Positions 37,751 through 45,661 of a stretch of DNA of 64,000 nucleotides are shown here, in pieces. The position numbers and the translations under genes are program-made. This DNA comes from Wolbachia endosymbiont (group A) of Rhinocyllus conicus (lineage in GTDB: Bacteria > Pseudomonadota > Alphaproteobacteria > Rickettsiales > Anaplasmataceae): positions 1,550,001 through 1,614,000 of the forward strand of contig NZ_OX366349.1 of the NCBI RefSeq assembly GCF_947250775.1, written 5' to 3'. How positions within the stretch are numbered: position 1 is the first letter of the stretch; every line of letters begins with the position of its first letter. The notes beneath the pieces are model-generated. The model did not search any database. It was not told where the DNA came from and saw only the letters and a list, made by a program, of their open reading frames with translations.

Positions 37751-38189
37751 ACTTTCATTCTATACAGCATATTTATAAGTATAATAAGATTATATTAAAG
37801 TTTACTTACTTATTAATATGCTTGATTAGATATAGATAAAATGTCATACGGGATGGCTTTGTTAGCTATTTTAGGTGGTAATAAATGGATAGTCAAGCAA
37901 AGTTACAAATGTAATTTTGCTTGACTTATCCGTTTTTTTTATATCTTTATTACAATCATAACCTCTAGCTCTGAGTTATACCCCTTTGTTACATTGTATT
38001 AGATGGAAGTAGAACAAGTCACGTTTAGTTGTTCTGAAAGATCTACTATAGCTAACTGAAAAAAGGTTACCCCAGAAGGGATAAAAAGGTATAAAATGGC
38101 TTTAGATAAGGTAGAATGATGCCAAAGTGAGAATCTGAGGGGACGTGTTTTGAAAGTAGGTAGCTTGTGCTGTTTACCCAGTCTTACCA
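37751..38189. other. Intergenic region with IS end fragment
   Basis: GGCTTTGTTAGC near 37855 resembles an IS5-type end, followed by AATAAATGGATAGTCAAGC and a mirrored TTGCTTGACTTATCCGTTTTTTT (37917-37940). The inverted GATAGTCAAGCAAA/TTTGCTTGACTTATC pair followed by a T run could act as a terminator-like hairpin. No gene is supported in the remainder. Confidence 0.4.
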
Positions 38190-38390
38190 GTGTGGGGTTT
38201 AGCTATCCTTGGCGTTAATTCTCTCGTATGTTTTGCTGGTGGTTTAGCTTTTCATATGAAGCATGAGAAAGAATCAGACAATATTGAGGAGGCTGAAGAA
38301 GCAGTTAGGAATTATGGACCACCTCCTCCTTATAGTGAATTTAATAATTCTAATTCGGAACAGCAGTTTGGGAATTGTGAGGGGTTCTAA
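38190..38390 (+). CDS. Small single-TM protein with PPxY motif, likely partial
   Basis: 66 codons from GTG 38190; the frame is open upstream to a stop at 38157, so the real start is unclear. The N-terminal ~23 residues are hydrophobic (GLAILGVNSLVCFAGGLAF). Then comes an acidic stretch and Gly-Pro-Pro-Pro-Pro-Tyr-Ser-Glu, which contains a PPxY sequence of the type bound by WW domains. No ribosome site is evident. It may be a remnant of a longer membrane protein. Confidence 0.4.
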   Translation: MWGLAILGVNSLVCFAGGLAFHMKHEKESDNIEEAEEAVRNYGPPPPYSEFNNSNSEQQFGNCEGF

Positions 38391-38393
38391 ACC

Positions 38394-38458
38394 CACAACT
38401 ATACGAACATTGCAATTTCAGATCCAGTGCCTTGACTACAAATGTTCGTATAGTTGTG
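38394..38458 (+). repeat. 18-bp stem palindrome
   Basis: CACAACTATACGAACATT (38394-38411) pairs perfectly with AATGTTCGTATAGTTGTG (38441-38458), with a 29-base loop. It starts four bases after the stop of the small PPxY ORF. No T run follows, so it is more probably an intergenic repeat than a terminator. Related words (AATGTTCGTACAGCT) occur at 32742. Confidence 0.85.
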
Positions 38459-38596
38459 AGCTTGACCATAAAATGATTCTTAAGAAAACAAATGCAATTT
38501 TTTGCAGGTTTCACGTATGATAAAAATTAACAGTTTTATTTTTAGCCAAATTAATTGAATCAAGCTACAAAACCTGCTAAAGTTAACTTTATGAAA

Positions 38597-38674
38597 GCAC
38601 CCTTAGCTCAGTTGGATTAGAGCATTTGACTACGGATCAAAAGGTCGGGCGTTCAAGTCGCTCAGGGTGCACCA
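38597..38674 (+). tRNA. tRNA-Arg (anticodon ACG)
   Basis: Acceptor GCACCCT (38597-38603) pairs with AGGGTGC (38664-38670), followed by an encoded ACCA. The D arm (GCTC...GAGC), the anticodon stem TTTGA/TCAAA with loop CTACGGA, and the T arm GGGCGTTCAAGTCGCTC are all present. The ACG anticodon reads CGN arginine codons after deamination to ICG. Confidence 0.95.
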
Positions 38675-38756
38675 CATTTTATAGGAAACAGAAGTCACAC
38701 TTGAAATTAATATATGCAATACCTATCTTTAGAGGTTAAACACTAAACTATTATAT

Positions 38757-39875
38757 ATGAGCAAAAAAGACTACTATGATCTGCTGGAAGTAGGAAGAAA
38801 TGCCAGTATTGATGAGATAAAAAAAGCGTATAAAAAATTAGCGTTAAAATATCATCCTGATAGAAATCCTGGCAATCAAGAAGCAGAGGAAAAATTTAAA
38901 GAAGTAACAGCTGCATATGAAGTTCTATCTGACTCTGAGAAAAGGGCAAGCTATGACCGTTATGGCCACGAAGGTGCTTCTGGTGGGTTTCAAGGCTTTA
39001 GCTCTGCAGGAGATTTTAGCGACATATTCAATGACTTCTTTGGTGGAGGATTCGGTGGTGGTGCAAGTAGATCAAGAGCAAAGAGGAGCACAACAGGAGT
39101 GTCTGGAGCAGACCTACGTTATGATCTTGAAATTACCTTAGAAGATGCATTTAAAGGAATACAAGCGCCTATACATTATGTGACAAATGTAAAATGTGAC
39201 ACATGCCAAGGCACAGGTAGCGAAGGAGCAATTAAACCAGTTCAGTGCCCCACATGCCAGGGAAGCGGTAGGATTAGAACTCAACAAGGCTTTTTTACCA
39301 TCGAAAGAACATGTACTACATGCTATGGGGAAGGAGAAATAATACAAAATAAATGTAAGAAATGTGGTGGAAGTGGACGTAGAAGAGATGAAGTAAATAT
39401 ATCCGTTTCAATTCCAAAGGGCATAGAAGAAGGAGCTAAGGTAAGGATAAGTGGTAAAGGAGAAGCTGGAGCAAGAGGTGGAAAAAGTGGAGATTTATAC
39501 GTATACGTGAAAATAGCTCCCCATAAAATCTTTACTCGAAATAAGGCAGATTTACACTGTAAAGTACCTATAAGAATGACACTAGCTGTGCTTGGTGGTG
39601 AAATTGATGTTCAGTCAATTGATGGAGCTAAAACAAAAGTAAAAGTTCCAGAGAGCACTCAAACTGGTACCAAGTTACGTTGTAAGGAGAAGGGTATGCC
39701 ATATATGAACTCACATGTTCGTGGTGATTTATATGTACAGGTAATAGTTGAGACTTTAAATCCAAAAAATTTAACTAAAAAGCAAATTGAACTATTAAAA
39801 GCACTTGAAGAAGAGGAAAATGCAAATGTACAACAACGATCTGAAGGGTTTTTTAGTAAAGTAAAAAAAAAATAA
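38757..39875 (+). CDS. dnaJ: Chaperone protein DnaJ
   Basis: 372 residues in the full type I DnaJ order: J domain (residues 1-70, with YHPDRNPGN), Gly/Phe-rich region (GGFQGFSSAGDF), zinc-binding region with four CxxCxGxG motifs (CDTCQGTGS, CPTCQGSGR, CTTCYGEGE, CKKCGGSGR), then the C-terminal substrate-binding domains. It stimulates DnaK ATPase and delivers unfolded proteins. ATG 38757 is the family start. dnaK is not in the window. Confidence 0.97.
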   Translation: MSKKDYYDLLEVGRNASIDEIKKAYKKLALKYHPDRNPGNQEAEEKFKEVTAAYEVLSDSEKRASYDRYGHEGASGGFQGFSSAGDFSDIFNDFFGGGFGGGASRSRAKRSTTGVSGADLRYDLEITLEDAFKGIQAPIHYVTNVKCDTCQGTGSEGAIKPVQCPTCQGSGRIRTQQGFFTIERTCTTCYGEGEIIQNKCKKCGGSGRRRDEVNISVSIPKGIEEGAKVRISGKGEAGARGGKSGDLYVYVKIAPHKIFTRNKADLHCKVPIRMTLAVLGGEIDVQSIDGAKTKVKVPESTQTGTKLRCKEKGMPYMNSHVRGDLYVQVIVETLNPKNLTKKQIELLKALEEEENANVQQRSEGFFSKVKKK

Positions 39876-40007
39876 GAAATCTGCTAAATGACATGAAGGA
39901 GTAACTGTTTACGGGTTTTCATTTAATCCTGCAATTCTTTGACCTTATTAATGGAAAACTTAACAATAGTGTTGATATCAACATTATTAGCCAACAGAAA
40001 CTTCTTA

Positions 40008-41109
40008 TACCAAATTCCATTACTAATCGAACAAATAAGAAACATTACAAACTCGTTTAATAGTAGTGCTGGAAATACTGACAATAAAATTACACACAAC
40101 ATCTTCAAGTAAGCCTATGGTATCGTAGACTCTGTTGCGTAAAGTATTGTGTTTGATATATTGCCACAACCTCTCAACAGGATTCAGTTCAGGTGAATAA
40201 GGAGGCAAGTATATAATGGTAATGTTTTCCTGAAATTTCAAACTTTTTGATCTATGCCAACTTGCACAATCCATTACAAGAAAGGCTTCTTTCGTGCCTA
40301 AATCTTTCGACATCTGCTCCAGAAATATATTCATACAATCAGTGTTTACATATGGAGCAAGTAGGCTAATTTCCTTACCACTTCTTGGATTTACCGCACT
40401 GTAGATATAGAAATTTTGTCTACCGATTTTTATTTTAACCTGCGTTCTGATCCCTTTTTTGAACCATCCGTGTCCGATTTTTGAATGAGTTCCAAATCGT
40501 GATTCATCAAAAAAATACCTCCTTTTCAGGGTGGGAATTGACTATTTTATTGAAGTATTTTTTAAACTCTTCTTGCTTGTTTTTATCTTGTTTATGGTGC
40601 ATTGGCCTTGGTGTTATGTAAGAAAATTTCATCCTTTGTATCTCACGGTGCACTGTTGATTTACCGATGTTTAGGTCAAATTCCTCTGAGATTTTTATTC
40701 GCACTTCCTTAATAGTAATATTTGGATTTTTTTCTACCCATATTTCAATTTGCTTACGTTGATTTTTGTTTAATTTGCTTTTTCTTCGCCGCTGAGACGG
40801 GGCAAATAGTTTTTCTACTCTACCAAATTTTAGATGCTTTATCCATTCAGTCAAAGCAGTCCTTGAAATTTTACATATTCTTGCTACAGCGCTTATACTA
40901 CTTTCTTTTCCTGCTATTACCGCTTGTAACTTTTTTGAAACATATGCATTATTTCTGACCTTTTTTAACATTTCTTTCGCCAAATTTACAACTTTTTCGT
41001 CTAATAGTTTTGACCTTAATGCCATTTAAACCTCGCTATTTCACTTACTTTAGTATAGCTTTTTTTCCATTATCTTCTATCTGTTCTTTGTATAGTGGGA
41101 ATTGGTATT
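40008..41109 (-). mobile_element. IS630-type element with frameshifted transposase
   Basis: Imperfect inverted ends ATACCAAATTCC (left, ~40008) and GGAATTGGTAT (right, to ~41107) enclose the transposase, flanked by TA as expected for IS630. Outside, CTTTGACCTTA (39937) and TAAGGTCAAAG (41150) form a further inverted pair of unknown meaning. The element lies between dnaJ and the RNase J gene. Confidence 0.7.
40023..41025 (-). pseudogene. IS630 family transposase, one frameshift
   Basis: The first 172 codons (41025-40507) hold the HTH region (ISAVARICKISRTALTEWIKHLKF) and the first part of the domain, ending HPEKEVFF. The reading then continues in another frame as DESRFGTHSKIGHGWFKKG, the DDE domain, with VMDCASWHRS and YLPPYSPELNPVERLW (catalytic Asp and Glu), to 40023. 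The break sits in an A7 run at 40509-40515 (plus strand); six would restore the frame. The direction of shift (+1) is not that of the common -1 frameshift elements, so decay or a read error is likelier. Confidence 0.85.
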
Positions 41110-41195
41110 AGTTCCTTAAAATTATGTAAAAGCAATAAATTTCTTTATTTAAGGTCAAAGTTTTGCTATTCTCAGGTTTTAATAATTTAAATTTA

Positions 41196-42830
41196 ATGAA
41201 TATAAACAAAAATGAGTTTTTATTTCTTCCGCTTGGGGGAGTAGGAAGAATCGGGATGAATGTTAGCCTATATCATTATCAAGGTAAGTGGATTATGATC
41301 GACCTTGGTGTTGGTTTTGCAGATGAAACTATGCCAGGTGTTGAGCTGCTCATTGCTGATGTAGATTTTATTGCTCAAAGAAAAAAAGATTTGCTTGGAA
41401 TAATAATTACACATGCACATGAGGACCACTGCGGTGCAGTGCCCCACTTGTGGGAAGAGTTGCAGTGCCCCATATATACAACAAAGTTTACGGTTAATTT
41501 TCTTAGGGAGAAACTAAAGGAGTTTCGATTAGAAGATACAGTACCTGTGAAAGAGGTGGACATAAATGGCAGCACAAATTTGGGTCCTTTTACCGTCGAG
41601 TTTATAAATATAACTCATTCAATTCCTGAGGCAAATTCAATATTAATTAGCACTGAAATGGGTAGTGCACTCCATACCGGAGACTGGAAATTTGATCCAA
41701 AACCTGTTGTTGGATTAACTTCTAATATAGAGCGTCTAAAAGAAATTGGCGATAAAGGTGACCTGCTTGCAGCAATTTGCGATTCAACCAATATATTAAG
41801 CAAGCATCACCCTGAGTCAGAAGGTGAAATTTATAATAACATTTATAACATAATAAAGCGGTCTAAAAAATTAGTTGCTGTTTCGCTATTTGCTTCAAAT
41901 GTGGCACGAATTGAAACGATAAGCCAAGCTGCAAAAGCACTAAATAGAAAAGTAGTTTTACTTGGTAGATCTTTATGGAGAATAGTGAAGGTTGCGCAAG
42001 ATAGTGGTTATTTAACTGATTCTCCTCAGTTTCTTGAAGCAAAGGAAGCAGTAAATTTTCCAAGGGAAAAACTGGTGCTACTTTGCACAGGTTGTCAAGG
42101 TGAGCCACTGGCAGCAACTTCAAGGCTTGCTAATAAGAGTCATCAAGCATTTAAAATGCAGCAAGGTGATACCATGATCTTTTCGTCAAAAATCATTCCT
42201 GGAAATGAAACTCGTGCGCACAACATGCTCAATGCCTTTATTGAGATGGGGGTAGAAGTTGTTACTGAAAAAACAGAGCATGTTCATGCTTCTGGGCATC
42301 CAACAAGAGAAGAGTTAAAGGAAATGTATTCTTTAATAAAACCGAAGATGTCTATTCCAGTTCACGGCGAATATATTCACACGCATGCACATGTAAAATT
42401 TGCTAAAGAGTGCGGTGTGGCAAAAGCAATAATGATTGCACCAGGTGATATTGTTAATTTGGAGAACGGAGAAAAAGTTGATTCAATCGATGTTGACTAC
42501 TTTGGTATTGATGGTATGCTGCTACGTCATCCGGAGAGCAGTGTTATAAAAATGCGTAAAAGAATGAGAGATGCCGGAGTTATTGTGGTAATAGCAGTTG
42601 TAAACAAGAAAAATAAATTGCTTACTAAACCGAAAGTATTTGTACCTGGTGTTTTTGAAGTGCTAGAAGATGCAGCTATTATACAGAAAATTGTCAAGAA
42701 AGTTGAGTCGTTGTTTAGTTTGCAGCCAACAAAAAAAATTAAAAATAAGATTGAAAGTTCAATATTGAGTATCTTAAAGGAATATTTACTAAAAAGACCT
42801 ATAATTGAAGTCCAGATAGAACAGGTATGA
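41196..42830 (+). CDS. rnj: Ribonuclease J (metallo-beta-lactamase fold)
   Basis: 544 residues from ATG 41196 (an alternative TTG start at 41163 has no better support). The MBL signature HAHEDHCGAVPHLW (residues ~67-80) supplies the metal ligands. The beta-CASP part includes the SGHPTREE motif and HGEYIH. The protein has 5'-3' exonuclease and endonuclease roles in RNA maturation and decay; it stands in for RNase E functions in some alphaproteobacteria. tolB begins 10 bases after its stop, so the two may be cotranscribed. Confidence 0.9.
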   Translation: MNINKNEFLFLPLGGVGRIGMNVSLYHYQGKWIMIDLGVGFADETMPGVELLIADVDFIAQRKKDLLGIIITHAHEDHCGAVPHLWEELQCPIYTTKFTVNFLREKLKEFRLEDTVPVKEVDINGSTNLGPFTVEFINITHSIPEANSILISTEMGSALHTGDWKFDPKPVVGLTSNIERLKEIGDKGDLLAAICDSTNILSKHHPESEGEIYNNIYNIIKRSKKLVAVSLFASNVARIETISQAAKALNRKVVLLGRSLWRIVKVAQDSGYLTDSPQFLEAKEAVNFPREKLVLLCTGCQGEPLAATSRLANKSHQAFKMQQGDTMIFSSKIIPGNETRAHNMLNAFIEMGVEVVTEKTEHVHASGHPTREELKEMYSLIKPKMSIPVHGEYIHTHAHVKFAKECGVAKAIMIAPGDIVNLENGEKVDSIDVDYFGIDGMLLRHPESSVIKMRKRMRDAGVIVVIAVVNKKNKLLTKPKVFVPGVFEVLEDAAIIQKIVKKVESLFSLQPTKKIKNKIESSILSILKEYLLKRPIIEVQIEQV

Positions 42831-42839
42831 AATGAAAGA

Positions 42840-44102
42840 ATGAAGTTATTCGTTCAATTAATATTGCTTGTTTCGTTATTTATTCCTTATTTTACAAAAG
42901 CTGCTTTATATGTTGATATAAAAAAAAGCAGTGTTGGTAACATTGGTCTTGTTGTATCTAAATGTACATGTAAAACAGCGCTGGAAAGCGAATTAAGCGA
43001 AAATATTGCAAAGGTAATAGGAACAAATTTATCTAATTGTGGCTTATTTAATGTAAAACGTGGCGCGGAAGCTGAATTTAAATCTTGGAAAAGCGATACT
43101 GTAGTCACAGTAAGTTTAAGCGAAGTATCTGGTAGTGCATTAGAGCTATCATTTCGTTTATTTGACACTTTTACAAAAAGAGAATTACTTACTCAGTCAG
43201 TTGTTTTTCCAGCAAAAGACTGGAGAAAAATTGGTCACCTCGTTTCGGATGTGATACATGATAGATTGATTGGTGAGAAAGGGCACTTCAACACAAAAAT
43301 CACGTATATTGCTGAAGAAAAAGATAGCAATTATAAATCCGTACGTAAAATTGCTGTGATGAATCAAGATGGAAGTAATATAAAATACTTAACAAATGGC
43401 GATAGATTTGTGTCAACACCGAGATTCTCACCAAATGGAAAGGGTATTGTTTATATCTCATACGCAAATGGTAAAAGTTATATAGTATTAAAAAATTTAA
43501 AAGACCACACTGAATCAATAATCAGCGCATTTGAAGGAGTTATTTCTGCACCAAGATTTTCTCCTGATGGTAAATCTCTTTTAATTTCCCACTCATTGGG
43601 TGGTGAAACGAATATATTATCTTTGGATTTAAGTAGTAAACGGACAAAAAAAATTACTAAAGGTTCAGCTATAAGCACTTCTCCCTCTTTTTCTCCAGAT
43701 CAAAAGTATATGGTTTTTAGTTCCGATATGAGTGGGAGTCAGCAGCTGTATGTTATCGATTTTACTAACAAAAGTAAAAAACCTAAAAGAATTAGTTTTG
43801 GAAGTGGAAGATATGCTACGCCTGTTTGGTCGCCAAAAGGAGATCTGATAGCTTTCACAAAGATTCAGTCAGGAAAATTTTACATAGGAGTTATGAAGCC
43901 AGATGGCAAAGAAGAACGTCTACTTTCAGAAGGGCATAAAATTGAATCTCCGGCATGGCTACCAAATGGTAGAGAAATCATTTTCACAAGAACAGAATCA
44001 CCAAGCAACTCTAAACTATATTTAGTAGACTTAGTAAAGAAAAATCAAAAAATGGTTTCCACTCCCACAAATGCTTTTTTACCGGATTGGTCTTATTCTT
44101 GA
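42840..44102 (+). CDS. tolB: Tol-Pal system periplasmic protein TolB
   Basis: 420 residues. A signal peptide (MKLFVQLILLVSLFIPYFTKA) is followed by the TolB N-terminal domain (to ~150) and five to six PD40 beta-propeller blades (FSPNGKGIVYIS, FSPDGKSLLISH, FSPDQKYMVFSS, WSPKGDLIAFT, WLPNGREIIFT). TolB links the Pal lipoprotein to TolA in the envelope complex used in cell division. Intact; its 3' end overlaps a convergent ORF by 10 bases. Confidence 0.95.
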   Translation: MKLFVQLILLVSLFIPYFTKAALYVDIKKSSVGNIGLVVSKCTCKTALESELSENIAKVIGTNLSNCGLFNVKRGAEAEFKSWKSDTVVTVSLSEVSGSALELSFRLFDTFTKRELLTQSVVFPAKDWRKIGHLVSDVIHDRLIGEKGHFNTKITYIAEEKDSNYKSVRKIAVMNQDGSNIKYLTNGDRFVSTPRFSPNGKGIVYISYANGKSYIVLKNLKDHTESIISAFEGVISAPRFSPDGKSLLISHSLGGETNILSLDLSSKRTKKITKGSAISTSPSFSPDQKYMVFSSDMSGSQQLYVIDFTNKSKKPKRISFGSGRYATPVWSPKGDLIAFTKIQSGKFYIGVMKPDGKEERLLSEGHKIESPAWLPNGREIIFTRTESPSNSKLYLVDLVKKNQKMVSTPTNAFLPDWSYS

Positions 44103-44407
44103 ACTACTGAGCTGCATGCTCCACAGCATTGATTTATTGCCACATTAACAAGATATCCCGCTACACCACCTACTATAGTACCAGCGATTCCTGACAACAC
44201 AACAGTTGCAATTACTCCAATAGCAGCAATTTCAGGTATAATTCCCATTGTAGCCATTGTGGCTCCTATAGCGCCAAACAATAATGCTGAGCTTATAATT
44301 ATCCAGCTCCTCCCTGAAGATTGTTTTTGTGGAGAATTATGTATTAAGATGTATATGAACAAGTAGAGAGAGCAAGCAAAGTTTTGCATATTGATGAAAC
44401 TAGCCAT
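44093..44407 (-). CDS. Small Gly-rich membrane protein, N-terminus replaced by IS sequence
   Basis: 104 codons. The first ~20 residues are the antisense of the IS66 fragment at 44349 and are unlikely to be native. The native-looking part starts near HNSPQKQSSGRSW and has two hydrophobic segments (WIIISSALLFGAIGATMATMGII and AAIGVIATVVLSGIAGTIVGGVAGYL). It ends in a Cys pair and converges on tolB. Family unknown; the original start was probably lost to the IS66 insertion. Confidence 0.45.
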   Translation of the reverse strand: MASFINMQNFACSLYLFIYILIHNSPQKQSSGRSWIIISSALLFGAIGATMATMGIIPEIAAIGVIATVVLSGIAGTIVGGVAGYLVNVAINQCCGACSSVVQE

Positions 44408-44630
44408 TATTCTAAAGGTAAACTTGGCTGGTGCTGGGTGTTTGCTAATAATGAAGCAAGCCTTATTAAATTAGCAGACACAAGAGGAGTTAAGTTTCTA
44501 GAGAGTAGTACATTTTCTAGTTATAAGAATTTGGTTGTTACCGATAGGTATGCGGTTTACAACTACTTCAGTGACGAAAAAAGACAGATTTGTTGGGCAC
44601 ACTTGTTAAGGGATTTCGAAGGCTATCTAC
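44349..44630 (+). pseudogene. IS66 transposase fragment
   Basis: A stretch reading VYEQVERASKVLHIDETSHY, SKGKLGWCWVFAN, then RGVKFLES, DRYAVYNYFSDEKRQICWAHLLRDFEGY matches the centre of the IS66 transposase at 10499 (catalytic Asp in HIDET). Both ends are missing. It retains the Tyr codon that is a stop in the 10499 copy. Confidence 0.8.
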
Positions 44631-44680
44631 CCACTTTAAATGGTGCTATATTGGGCCTTAACTTGACGCGTATGGTTTAT

Positions 44681-45316
44681 TTAACACTCCCGGTTAAAAT
44701 AATTACTTAGCAAACAATAGGTTTCATGTAATGGTAACCCTATAACGGAAGAGTAGGAGCCGCGTAAGAACAATACGAACATCCCAGCTAGGCCTTGTAT
44801 ATTGCATCCCCCTGCCCTATTTTTCCACTCTTCTGATGCTAAATAATACTTAATTTCTTGTTCACTGAGACGTTTAAATTTCACTATTGTAACCACAGTT
44901 CTAATATGTTGTTTAGATTGATCGGGAGTTAATAGACACACACTGGTATATACTCTATGCCTTCTTCCTGATAACAAGCGGATGCATTTTTCTGCTTGCT
45001 CAACGTTTTCAGCTTTAAGCAATATCCTTCTACCACAAGCAACAACTGTATCAACACCAAGCACAAAGTAATTTGGATTTGAACTTTGTATTTTCTCAGC
45101 TTTACTTTTTGCCATACGGATTGAGTAATCCTTCGGAAGTTCCTTTTTTAAAGGGGCTTCATCTATGTCTGCTGGCAAAATTAAACCTGGCTCAATATTT
45201 ATTTGTTTTAGTAAAGCTATACGCCTTTTCGATGATGAAGCAAGAATAAGATTATTTAGAGATCGTTCTGTCACTTGTACCTTTAAGCCTTCTAATGATC
45301 CGACCTTTTTTCGCAT
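44681..45316 (-). CDS. maf: Maf family nucleotide pyrophosphatase
   Basis: Up to 211 residues; the start at 45316 overlaps infA heavily, and GTG at 45274 (after AAAGG) is the more likely start. The signature LILASSSKRRIALL, the conserved YFVLGVDTVVACG with catalytic-type Asp, and SGRRHRVYTSVCL are present. Maf proteins hydrolyse non-canonical nucleotides such as dTTP or m7GTP analogues and have been linked to septum control. It overlaps infA, so the two form a minus-strand operon. C-terminal GNCAG-like motif reads AGGCNIQGLAGMF, slightly altered. Confidence 0.88.
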   Translation of the reverse strand: MRKKVGSLEGLKVQVTERSLNNLILASSSKRRIALLKQINIEPGLILPADIDEAPLKKELPKDYSIRMAKSKAEKIQSSNPNYFVLGVDTVVACGRRILLKAENVEQAEKCIRLLSGRRHRVYTSVCLLTPDQSKQHIRTVVTIVKFKRLSEQEIKYYLASEEWKNRAGGCNIQGLAGMFVLFLRGSYSSVIGLPLHETYCLLSNYFNREC

Positions 45317-45515
45317 TCCTATCGTAAATGCTCATCTCAACTAACACCCTATCCCCGATAATGATGCGTATTTTACTTCTTCTCACTTTCCCTGATACAT
45401 GACAGATAATCTCATGTTCATTGTCCAGTTTCACTCTAAATTCTGCTGCAGGTAGTAAAGCAGTTACTGCCCCTTCCACTTCAAAAATTGTTTTCGATTT
45501 CTCGCCTTTTATCAT
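45252..45515 (-). CDS. infA: Translation initiation factor IF-1
   Basis: 87 residues with the IF-1 OB fold: VEGAVTALLPAAEFRVKLDN, HVSGKVRRSKIRII, GDRVLVEMS and GRIIRRLKG. IF-1 binds the 30S A site during initiation. Residue 1-80 match the family; the last ~10 (TSDRTISK) extend past it. It overlaps the downstream maf. Confidence 0.93.
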   Translation of the reverse strand: MIKGEKSKTIFEVEGAVTALLPAAEFRVKLDNEHEIICHVSGKVRRSKIRIIIGDRVLVEMSIYDRNAKKGRIIRRLKGTSDRTISK

Positions 45516-45661
45516 ATGTTATATTATAATTTAATAATCTTTTTCAGTCTACTATAGATTTTAAATTATTATCAACACAAAAGACTTTTTGCACCCCACT
45601 TAAGTATTTCTCTTGCAACTTAACCCCAACCATCTTCACAATAATGCGAGAGGAAGGTGAG

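Noticed and set aside
40507..40515. Programmed frameshift in the IS630 transposase
   Set aside because: Joining the frames needs +1, whereas programmed frameshifts in insertion sequences are usually -1; decay or homopolymer error is simpler.
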